This document shows positions 59,401-64,000 of a stretch of DNA of 64,000 nt, piece after piece; within the stretch, counting starts at the first letter, position 1, and each line of letters begins with the position of its first letter. This DNA is from Hybos culiciformis (Eukaryota > Arthropoda > Insecta > Diptera > Hybotidae), in assembly GCA_964007475.1 (NCBI GenBank), contig OZ023273.1:7955234-8019233 (forward strand). The letters run 5' to 3'. The translations under genes and the position numbers were made by a program. The notes beneath the pieces are model-generated. The model searched no databases. It saw only the letters and a program-made list of their open reading frames with translations, and had not been told where the DNA came from.

Positions 59401-61395
59401 TTTTTTTTTTTAATGTCGGCCGTCATGGTGTAGTGGTATTGTAATTATCCTAGATTGTGTCGTGGGTTCAATTCTCACCTCGGACTGTAATTTGTGTAAA
59501 TTTTTCAATTGTCTACTTGATCTGTTTTTTACCAGAAATATTCGTTAAAAAGCTTCCTTTCAAAAAAAAAATATTCTCGTTGTTTTCAAATAAATTCACA
59601 CAATAACGACGACGAAAGCATTGCATAAAATATAACCAAATAGTTTTATCCTTTAATAAAATTATTATTTTTTTTAAATTAAAACCACAAAGCACTTATT
59701 AATTTATTTAAAATACGTCTAACTCCTTCCAATGCCCGATATTGAATGAATTATCAATACTTCTATATCCTTAATTATTCACTTACATAATTTCCTACAT
59801 CACTCCTACCTATTTTTTTAATATTTATTTCTATTATAATATTCTAATTACTCATAATATTTTTCCTATACATACAAACATTACGTGATCACTTCTAACT
59901 GCCTGTTTAAATTAATAATACTCAACTGACTGTTATTTTCAAATAATTTATATTTAGCTAACCCCCAGGTTAGACTGGATTTTTTTACTATCTTGACGAA
60001 GATAGTAGTTGAATGTATTGGTGAAATTTTATTACTTTATTAATTGTCAATTTACTATCTTCTCTACTAGCAGGATTTAAATCAAGACAGTTGAGAAGAT
60101 AGTTGACTGGATAGTCACAGTCAGAAAAAAAGAACAAATATTTTTTTTTTTACTTCAACATGCAAAATAAAAAATTGTATGCCTTGTTTTTTTTTTATCA
60201 CTGTACTCAAAAAAAAAAAAAAAAATTTAATACAAAAAAATTAAAACATGATAAAAATCTTGATAGAAATCAGGATAGTAAAAAGACACTCAATCAACTA
60301 TCTTCTTACAAACACAGATAAAAAACACATACAATGATCAGTTTACTATCCAGTTTACTATCCAGTCATCTCTGCGTAAACTGATCATAATAAATTCCCT
60401 ATCATAATTTAGGAACATTTTCTTGACATCATCCATTGGAAGGAGAAAGCCTTTTAAAGTGCTTTAGTAATTATTAATAACTTATTATAACTATAGACCG
60501 AAAAACAGTCGGGATTTTACTGTCATTATAAAAATCATATTAACATATTAAGGCGGGTATTCAACTGAAGATAAAGTACAAGATAAATTTTATCTTAAAA
60601 AGGAACATTATTGAGTGAGATAAAAATTGACACATGACTTTCTGATTTATGTAGTACCTACACAATTTTATTTTTAATTTTCTTACCTCCCAACTTTCAT
60701 CCATTTTATTTAATTAATTTTACCAATTTTATTTTATTTTATTAAATTAAACTATTATCTTAATTTTAATATTTTTTACCAATTTCAGTTTAAAAATTAT
60801 TTTAGTTTTCTGATTTTTGTTTGTTTTCTTCAAACAACAAACGTCAAATTCTTTTTACACGACCTAATGTCAAAATTTATCTTGAAAAGAATGTTCAAAA
60901 CATTCTTTGCAAGATAAATTTTTGAAATAAAATTTATTTGAGTAAAAAAATTTTAATACAATTTTTACTCAGATAAATTTCCATTTATCTTCAGTTGGGT
61001 ACCGATAAATTAAATTCACTCAACTAAAATTTATCTCAGATAAAATTTTATATGAAAAAGTTGATTTTATCTCCAGTTGAATACCGGCCTTTATGAAGAA
61101 TAATTGTCACCCATCAGTCATGTCCTCCATTTCCATTTTAATTAACTTTATAAAAATGCCGTCAGTCATAGAAACAAAATAAACGTTGCGAACGAATTTT
61201 GACTGTTCGGTGATGTGACTTGTGACTGATATGTGTGTGCGGACCATAACTACGTACATAAGTACGGGGGGACTCTTTTTTTTATTTGTAATTCATGAAA
61301 TAATTTTCTTAGTTTTTGTTTTTTTTTTTAAATATTTTTTACCTGGATTGTCGATCTCTTCCTTCACGATTTTCTCTACCTTCTCTCCTCTGCAT
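35394..61395 (-). CDS. gish: Casein kinase I gamma (gilgamesh), spliced gene over 26 kb
   Basis: A membrane-anchored Ser/Thr kinase of the CK1 gamma group. Core exons (minus order): 61343-61395, 55997-56190, 51336-51446, then one of 48749-48900 or 47732-47883, then 46480-46594, 46147-46415, 45501-45671, 41945-42022, 38508-38606, 35512-35618, 35394-35445. All junctions are GT-AG and phases agree. The core form is 466 residues, or 486 with the 60-nt cassette at 41802-41861. On 486-form numbering the glycine loop is GCGNFG (about 73-78), catalytic Lys95, the YRDVKPEN loop Asp186, and DFG Asp209. The CK1-type [10 protein letters not shown] replaces the usual APE region. The tail [16 protein letters not shown] is the CK1 gamma palmitoylation signal, so the kinase acts at the plasma membrane. 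The start ATG follows an in-frame TAA 7 codons upstream. The large introns host COX4 and the phosphate carrier. Confidence 0.93.
35512..35618 (-). CDS. gish: gish exon encoding VVSSTNGEL...VDET
   Basis: 107 nt, entering in phase 0 after GSVQ and leaving two bases of a Lys codon (donor GTATGT). The block [18 protein letters not shown] is shared with vertebrate CK1 gamma, so this is the ancestral C-terminal exon. Confidence 0.92.
37267..37317 (-). CDS. gish: gish alternative C-terminal exon, acidic [16 protein letters not shown]
   Basis: A good acceptor (AAATTTTCAG) precedes 16 in-frame codons and TAA, entered in phase 0 after GSVQ. The stop overlaps a possible donor (GA|GTAAAT at 37,270-37,269). 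If that donor is used, the 47-nt exon (37,271-37,317) ends in the same phase as the standard exon and can splice to the CCCFF tail exon. It is thus either an alternative terminal exon lacking the lipid anchor or a mutually exclusive internal exon. DSSDEEE resembles casein kinase 2 sites. Confidence 0.7.
   Translation of the reverse strand, partial: KRPEDSSDEEESENKE
38508..38606 (-). CDS. gish: gish exon [12 protein letters not shown]...DRHGSVQ
   Basis: 99 nt, 33 codons, phase 0 at both ends, donor CAG|GTGAGT. VAAWPD-PK and [14 protein letters not shown] are family blocks of the CK1 gamma C-terminal region. Confidence 0.9.
41802..41861 (-). CDS. gish: gish candidate cassette exon [20 protein letters not shown]
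   Basis: 60 nt, 20 codons, phase 0 at both ends, donor CAG|GTTAGC, acceptor TTTAAG with a poor pyrimidine tract. Inclusion or skipping keeps the frame between VTPK and SNIKTG. The acidic content suggests a regulatory linker insert. Confidence 0.55.
41945..42022 (-). CDS. gish: gish exon [20 protein letters not shown]
   Basis: 78 nt, 26 codons, phase 0, acceptor TGTGTAG and donor AAG|GTAATT. (S/P)TPVGS directly follows the kinase domain in CK1 gamma proteins. Confidence 0.9.
42495..42715. repeat. Two-copy diverged direct repeat in gish intron
   Basis: AGCTCGATTGAATACCGGGA plus AGTGGGTC occurs at 42,500-42,527 and 42,641-42,668. Each copy is followed by a TGAAGTTAATATAAA word, giving a unit of roughly 140 bp. 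A shorter TTTTGACTTACTGCAAACTT tandem pair lies inside the first copy. It looks like a fragment of an unidentified repeat. Confidence 0.6.
43574..44110 (-). CDS. COX4: Cytochrome c oxidase subunit IV, intronless, nested in a gish intron
   Basis: A nuclear-encoded subunit of mitochondrial complex IV in the inner membrane. The 178-residue length is normal for insect COX4. A basic, acid-free N-terminus ([15 protein letters not shown]...) fits a mitochondrial presequence. The family block [17 protein letters not shown] (94-110) precedes a single membrane helix (about 111-133), then PPTPDTY and the conserved C-terminal region ending in [14 protein letters not shown]. The frame is intact and uninterrupted, with a possible AATAAA at 43,520-43,525 (minus). 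It lies in the gish intron between 45,501 and 42,022 on the same strand. It could be the main gene or an intact retrocopy; no poly-A tail or target repeats were seen. Confidence 0.92.
   Translation of the reverse strand: MARHLFFALKPSLPKNILQLRPVGAIHTFSKIGNREIVGYGWNGEPSYFDRLDFPMPSIRFKEETSEIKVLREKEKNDWKNLSIQEKKDLYRFSFCQTFAEMKAPTGIWKLQIGIALLMVALGLDTFMMFNVSIAPPTPDTYKTENKKAQLKRILDLEVGPVYGISSRWNYSTKKWKR
45009..45086 (-). CDS. gish: gish candidate cassette exon [20 protein letters not shown]...
   Basis: 78 nt open in phase 0 between GKTM (45,501) and STPVGS (42,022), with donor AAG|GTGATA and acceptor TTTGGAAG. The sequence is less AT-rich than its flanks and its phase permits in-frame inclusion. 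I do not recognise the peptide from the family. It could instead belong to a 5' exon of the downstream COX4 gene. Confidence 0.4.
45501..45671 (-). CDS. gish: gish kinase C-lobe exon [10 protein letters not shown]...DWTGKTM
   Basis: 171 nt, 57 codons, phase 0. It carries the CK1 block [21 protein letters not shown] and the end of the kinase domain (EFDWTGKTM). Confidence 0.95.
46147..46415 (-). CDS. gish: gish kinase exon DFG to TPIE
   Basis: 269 nt. The first two bases complete the Asp of DFG, followed by [44 protein letters not shown] and [20 protein letters not shown]. The donor GAG|GTAATG ends it; the frame beyond the donor is intron. Confidence 0.95.
46480..46594 (-). CDS. gish: gish kinase exon [10 protein letters not shown]...KPENFLIG
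   Basis: 115 nt holding the catalytic loop [10 protein letters not shown], starting in phase 0 and ending one base into the DFG Asp codon. It is separated from the next exon by a 64-bp intron. Confidence 0.95.
47732..47883 (-). CDS. gish: gish mutually exclusive kinase exon, version A ([20 protein letters not shown])
   Basis: 152 nt (two bases plus 50 codons ending AVQL|GTAAGT). It encodes the same segment as version B at 48,749-48,900 with identical length and phase. This version is closer to the vertebrate CK1 gamma sequence ([23 protein letters not shown]). Confidence 0.9.
48749..48900 (-). CDS. gish: gish mutually exclusive kinase exon, version B ([20 protein letters not shown])
   Basis: 152 nt, same phase and splice pattern as version A (acceptor TCTTCCAG, donor CTA|GTAAGT). 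It differs in [13 protein letters not shown] and [20 protein letters not shown]. Inclusion of both exons would shift the frame (152 is not a multiple of 3), so only one can be used per mRNA. Confidence 0.9.
49231..49615. mobile_element. Degenerate inverted-repeat element, in gish intron
   Basis: CTCTTTCAAGCGAAGATTCT at the left is matched imperfectly by CTCTTTCAAACGAGGATACT at the right in reverse complement. The interior is rich in GGATAC/GTATCC words. It is probably an old MITE. Confidence 0.5.
51336..51446 (-). CDS. gish: gish exon with VAIK lysine
   Basis: 111 nt: GT completing a Gly codon, then [20 protein letters not shown] and [16 protein letters not shown], then one G passed on to the alternative exon pair. 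It contains the ATP-binding lysine (VAIK). Confidence 0.95.
51664..51696 (-). CDS. gish: gish 33-nt microexon [10 protein letters not shown]
   Basis: Acceptor TTTTAACAG and donor GGAG|GTGCGT bound 33 nt that begin with GT and end with G, exactly matching the phase of the flanking exons (LG|...|GKNLY). Inclusion adds 11 codons' worth of sequence, seen as [10 protein letters not shown] plus a repeated Gly, between beta strand 2 and beta strand 3 of the kinase N-lobe, just after the glycine-rich loop. Confidence 0.65.
52023..52197. mobile_element. MITE, 175 bp, imperfect inverted repeats, in gish intron
   Basis: The left GATGGGATTTACATTAGTTA and the reverse complement of the right end (GTGTGATTTGCATTAGTGAT) continue into a shared GCATACTGATTCT. 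An inner imperfect hairpin includes TTTTTCGATCTTTCACACCC and GGGTGTGAAAAAAC. There is no coding capacity. Confidence 0.65.
54199..54361 (+). CDS. Mpcp: Phosphate carrier coding exon 1
   Basis: 163 nt encode 54 residues of the leader and N-terminal segment, ending AAVTEG plus the first base of an Asp codon (donor GTACGA). Confidence 0.9.
54199..55557 (+). CDS. Mpcp: Mitochondrial phosphate carrier (SLC25A3 type), nested in a gish intron
   Basis: Imports inorganic phosphate with protons across the mitochondrial inner membrane for ATP synthesis. Join 54199..54361, 54493..55069, 55132..55322, 55400..55557 gives 362 residues, normal for the family. It has three carrier repeats: [10 protein letters not shown] in repeat 1, [11 protein letters not shown] in repeat 2 and [13 protein letters not shown] in repeat 3, the last being the phosphate-carrier version. 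The ending [17 protein letters not shown] is family-like. All introns are GT-AG and short (62-131 bp). The start [18 protein letters not shown] fits insect homologues; the exon is open upstream to its acceptor at 54,180, so that part is taken as 5' UTR. Possible AATAAA signals lie at 55,586 and 55,602. It lies antisense within the gish intron between 55,997 and 51,696. The paralogue number is not determinable. Confidence 0.94.
54493..55069 (+). CDS. Mpcp: Phosphate carrier coding exon 2
   Basis: 577 nt starting [18 protein letters not shown], containing carrier repeats 1 and 2 and ending ERTLELLY plus two bases (donor GTAAGT). Confidence 0.95.
55132..55322 (+). CDS. Mpcp: Phosphate carrier coding exon 3
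   Basis: 191 nt, [20 protein letters not shown] through the third carrier signature to ALGWAG (donor GTAAAT). Confidence 0.95.
55400..55557 (+). CDS. Mpcp: Phosphate carrier coding exon 4
   Basis: 158 nt, [20 protein letters not shown] to the C-terminus and TAA. Confidence 0.95.
55997..56190 (-). CDS. gish: gish exon with glycine-rich loop
   Basis: 194 nt. A Gly/Ser/Thr-rich segment ([32 protein letters not shown]) leads into [16 protein letters not shown]. The acceptor TTTTTAG|T completes a Ser codon from exon 1; the donor is G|GTAAGT. Confidence 0.95.
56700..56960. repeat. CAAGTTG/CAACTTG-rich stretch
   Basis: Two CAAGTTG and two CAACTTG words lie at 56,807-56,892 in a loosely palindromic arrangement. 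The same words recur in the foldback element that starts at 57,584, so this may be a fragment of the same or a related element. Confidence 0.35.
57584..58877. mobile_element. Foldback element, 1.29 kb, about 390-bp inverted arms
   Basis: Left arm 57,584-57,979 and right arm 58,492-58,877 are near-identical reverse complements. They differ by scattered substitutions and by about 10 bp near the left outer end. The spacer is about 510 bp. The outer ends read TATATTAAGAGCAAGATTCT. Both arms keep the same roughly 75-codon open frame reading outward (starting [12 protein letters not shown], containing [12 protein letters not shown]). CAACTTGCC/GGCAAGTTG and GCGCAA words recur in the arms and centre. 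No transposase is recognisable. Target duplications are uncertain because the flank is AT-rich. It lies in gish intron 1. Confidence 0.8.
59190..59384 (+). pseudogene. 28S rRNA gene fragment
   Basis: About 195 bp match the large-subunit rRNA region I know from insects: GGTACAATGATGTACATAGA, then CAGATCTTGGTGGTAGTAGC, AAATAATCGAATGAG, GACTGAAGTGGAGAAGGGTT, TTGATCACGAGTTAGTCGGT and CCTAAGTTCAAGGCGAAAGC. An apparent short deletion follows AATGAG. It is too short and too damaged to be functional. It stops where a T-rich run begins. Confidence 0.85.
59417..59488 (+). repeat. tRNA-like sequence, probable SINE head
   Basis: An A-box-like TGGTGTAGTGG (59,426-59,436) and a B-box-like GGTTCAATTCT (59,465-59,475) sit at tRNA spacing. 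The T-arm GTGGG/CTCAC still pairs. The acceptor stem and anticodon arm do not fold, so it is not a working tRNA gene. A tRNA-derived SINE or tRNA pseudogene is likeliest. It starts about 33 bp after the 28S fragment. Confidence 0.55.
59965..60390. mobile_element. Candidate MITE with ACTATCCAGT repeats
   Basis: ACTGGATAGT is at 60,106-60,115 and ACTATCCAGT at 60,345-60,354 and 60,357-60,366. Many shorter ACTATC/GATAGT words occur between 59,988 and 60,366. A perfect 12-bp inverted pair, TGATCAGTTTAC (60,335) and GTAAACTGATCA (60,376), encloses the last two copies. The borders are uncertain. Confidence 0.4.
60551..61090. mobile_element. PIF/Harbinger-like MITE, 540 bp, TTA target duplication
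   Basis: The ends AGGCGGGTATTCAACTGAAG and (reverse complement of right) AGGCCGGTATTCAACTGGAG form inverted repeats continuing into AGATAAA. TTA lies directly outside both ends (60,548-60,550 and 61,091-61,093), the three-base target typical of PIF/Harbinger. AGATAAATTTT words recur near both ends. It has no coding capacity. It sits about 250 bp downstream of the first gish coding exon, in its intron. Confidence 0.75.
61343..61395 (-). CDS. gish: gish first coding exon ([17 protein letters not shown])
   Basis: 53 nt from ATG to donor CAG|GTAAAA, leaving AG which joins T of the next exon to make Ser. Upstream in frame is a TAA 7 codons before the ATG. The Arg/Glu-rich N-terminus and the exact phase match support it. 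It is short and lies 5.2 kb from the next exon, so this is somewhat less certain than the other exons. Confidence 0.75.
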
Positions 61396-63480
61396 ACTGT
61401 GTACTTCTCGTTTTTAATTTTTTAATTGTTTTTGTTTTGGAAGTTTCTCTCTGTGTTATAATAGAAATTTTATTTTTTTTTTTTTAGAAAGGACCTCCTC
61501 CCCTTTTGCTTATTATTTTACTTTAAAAGAAAATGGAATAGACTTTGTTTTTTTATTATTATTATTATTTAATTATTATTATTATTAAAATTTTTATTAA
61601 TATTAATAATTTTTTCCTTTTTATTTAGTTATATATATTTTTATTCAAAAAAAAAAAAAAAAAAAAAAACAAATTAAATTTAGAAATAAATTTTATGTGT
61701 ATTAATTATTGCACTTTTAAATAATTATTTATTTATTTATTTAGTTTGGAAATTTATATTCAAAACATTGTGATACATAATGAATTATATAATTTTAATA
61801 ATTATTATATTAATATTTATTTATTAATTTTTTTATTTATTTATTTATTTTTTTTTTAAAGAAGGAAAACAATTGGAAATAAATTTTGATTAAAAAAAAA
61901 ATTTTATTTTCTTTTTACAACAAAAATTCTTCCTTTTATTTAACTTTAAAAATTTTTTGGTTTTCATTCATGATTTTTTGTTTATACTATATTTAATTCA
62001 CACATAAAAATTTATTTATTTATTTATTTTTAAATTTTTTTTTTTTAATAATGCAATTCTACTAAACTTCAATAAAAGAAAAACAAGAAATTTCTTATAA
62101 TTTTCGGCGATTATAAATTTTTTTTTATGAATAACAATTTATTAAGTAGGTATAAATGATTTGAAAATTGTTTTTGCAATATATATATATATATTTTTCT
62201 TCAAGTTTTTATTTAGTATGTTAATAATTTTAAAACAGAGATATAAAAAGATTCTTTTTTAATTTAAATTATTGTGACAATTATTGAATACAAAATTATT
62301 TTTGATAAAAAAAATGACTGAAATTAATGAATTTTGAGACAATTTTTTTTTTTTTTTTTAAATTCTGAAATTTTCGTAACTTTTTTTTTTTAATATAAAA
62401 GAAATCGAACATTATGTGAAATTATTTGATTTCATCAAAGAAGAAGAAATTAGTCATTATAGAATTCTAATAATGAATTATATATACCTACATATATAAA
62501 TTTGTACATAAGTCGTACAAACTTACACTGTGGAAGTGCAATATCTGTCCCACAATTTCTAAATAGCTACTTACAAGGATAGATATATTATTTCCAAAAT
62601 TATAATTCAGCTTACTTACATAATAAATCTTTATCAATTGATGAAATTTCTTTACTTCGAAAAATAAATACTAGATCCTTTTGCATGCATACCTACATTT
62701 TTTTTCTTTTTTTAATTTCTACTCATAATCTTATTCTTCTTTATCATTATTTAAAGAAAATTTGAATTACATTAAAAATACTTATTGCCATTAACTTTTA
62801 AAGGTAAATATTGTCGATCGTATTTATCGAGGTATTTATATTCAAACTTCAGTTTAATGCAAATAAAAAAAAAATGATAATAGTATTATTAAAAAATGAT
62901 TTTATAACCCTTATGTCACCAGTTTTTTTTTTTTGTATAAGTATCAGGTAACTAGAAGTCAAATTTTACACTGAAAAATGTGGAATGAAAGCACAAAATG
63001 GTGGGTTAATGTATTGAAGAAAATTTTTGTTTTTTATAATAACAAAAATTACAAAATATCTACTTAATAAATATATTAATTCAAATAAGAAATAAATAGA
63101 ACAAAGCCCTGCAGGAAATCTTTTTTAAACTCTACCGCTATAGAGTAACGTTGACATAATAATTTTGTTTTTCATCAAGTAAGTACATTTATGATCATAG
63201 AATTATTTCTGGAATTCTGTGTTCTAAGTTATAACATTCAGAGAAAGAAGAAGTTTTAGGCCGGTATATATAAAAAGTAGTAAGCTAACTGTTTGAAAAT
63301 TTAATTTATTTAGTTATTATTTAATTATATACATACCGACATTCTTATATTTAAAAATAACAAATCTTCAATATATTCAAAGGAATATCTAATTAAAATT
63401 TATGAATGATTTTATTTACAACATTATAATATGTTATATACGCGGAAGAATAAGATGATAATAACTAAAGAATATATTGT
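61396..63480. other. gish 5' UTR/upstream region, AT-rich with simple repeats
   Basis: The kinase 5' UTR probably occupies 61,396 to about 61,500, including a GGGGAGGAGGTCC word on the minus strand. Farther up are an ATT/AAT run (about 61,552-61,600), a 24-A run near 61,650 and TTTA repeats (about 61,800-61,855 and 62,010-62,030). No promoter element could be placed. Confidence 0.4.
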
Positions 63481-63484
63481 GAAT

Positions 63485-63609
63485 AAATATGTTGATTGGT
63501 TGGTTAAAGTGGCGGAACTACTCAAACTAGAGTTGATCCCAATTAGCGCTTGCGCACCGTTTTGACACCACTCACTCTCGTAATCTAGTCTGGTACCTAA
63601 CACAGATCA
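63485..63609 (-). other. Probable 3' UTR of the non-LTR retrotransposon
   Basis: The GC-richer composition continues past the stop through TTAGGTACCAGACTAGATTA and GGTGCGCAAGCGCTAATTGG, to a TTAACCAACCAATC tail at about 63,490, where host-like AT-rich sequence resumes. No poly-A tail was seen. Confidence 0.5.
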
Positions 63610-64000
63610 TTAAACCCACCCCGTGAAGTTAAGAAATTTCATCACCTCCCTGAGTTTGGTTGTAGCCAGCACATTTAGATCTTCGAAGAAATAGTCACCT
63701 AATGTGCTTTTCCTAATTCTTGCTAGAGCCGGGCATTTGCAGATAAAGTGGATGATAGTTTCTTTTTCATCCTCATCTCCGCAACTGCGGAATTTTTGGT
63801 TAAATGGGATCCCTAGTCTTGCGGCATGCTCGCCAACTGCCCCGTGACCCGTAAAAACCGCCGTGATTCTAGCAATATCCCTACGGGACATTTTAAGAAT
63901 TTCCACGGTTCTTTTTTTGTCATAATACGGCCAGGTTTTCCTTGCCGTGCTACGAATAAATATGTACTCAATAGACTTTTTTAACTTTTTAAAGCAAATT
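63610..64000 (-). CDS. Non-LTR retrotransposon ORF2 C-terminus, partial, runs off the window
   Basis: The frame is open from the window edge to a TGA at 63,610. It carries TARKTWPYYDKKRTVEIL, then MSRRDIARITAVFTGHGAVG, EHAARLGIPF and ETIIHFICKCPALARIRKS. The TGH...H..RLG...C.......H....C.CPAL pattern is the RNase H-proximal and C-terminal zinc-knuckle region of R1/Jockey/I-type retrotransposon polyproteins. The first cysteine of the knuckle appears to be replaced (FRSCGD). The sequence is much more GC-rich than the host flank, so the insertion is recent enough to keep an intact frame. The reverse transcriptase would lie to the right of the window. Confidence 0.85.
   Translation of the reverse strand, partial: ICFKKLKKSIEYIFIRSTARKTWPYYDKKRTVEILKMSRRDIARITAVFTGHGAVGEHAARLGIPFNQKFRSCGDEDEKETIIHFICKCPALARIRKSTLGDYFFEDLNVLATTKLREVMKFLNFTGWV

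Noticed and set aside
59417..59488. Functional tRNA gene
   Set aside because: The acceptor stem does not pair and no anticodon arm folds, although box A, box B and the T-arm are recognisable.

Overview
The window is AT-rich (roughly four fifths A+T by eye) eukaryotic DNA with GT-AG introns. The kinase and receptor sequences and a broken 28S rRNA fragment all look like insect sequences. I cannot fix the order. Four host genes are present, plus one retrotransposon end and many short non-autonomous DNA transposons.

Layout. Positions 1-28,300 hold no gene I can support: homopolymer runs, AT microsatellites and scattered terminal-inverted-repeat elements (about 3.4, 4.7, 6.1, 9.6, 26.3 and 27.6 kb). 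Positions 28,325-30,928 (+) hold a complete serotonin receptor (5-HT1 class) in two coding exons. Positions 31-34 kb are AT-rich spacer with two long hairpins and a 31-bp tandem repeat. Positions 35,199-61,395 (-) hold one large gene, casein kinase I gamma (gilgamesh/gish), which I reconstructed exon by exon with all reading phases agreeing.

Two nuclear genes for mitochondrial inner-membrane proteins lie inside introns of the kinase gene: cytochrome c oxidase subunit IV (43,574-44,110, same strand, no intron) and the mitochondrial phosphate carrier (54,199-55,557, opposite strand, four coding exons). The first kinase intron is loaded with mobile DNA: a 1.3-kb foldback element, a 28S rRNA fragment next to a tRNA-like sequence, an ACTATCCAGT repeat cluster and a PIF/Harbinger-like MITE. 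The right edge carries the 3' end of a non-LTR retrotransposon ORF2 (-).

The most interesting biology is in the kinase gene. It shows (1) a TGA-CTAG stop-readthrough context followed in frame by about 64 more codons of clearly less AT-rich sequence, (2) two mutually exclusive exons of identical 152-nt length for one part of the kinase domain, (3) a 33-nt microexon that would insert ten residues after the glycine-rich loop, (4) two further optional cassettes, and (5) an alternative acidic C-terminal exon that can either end the protein or splice onto the palmitoylation-type CCCFFKRK tail.
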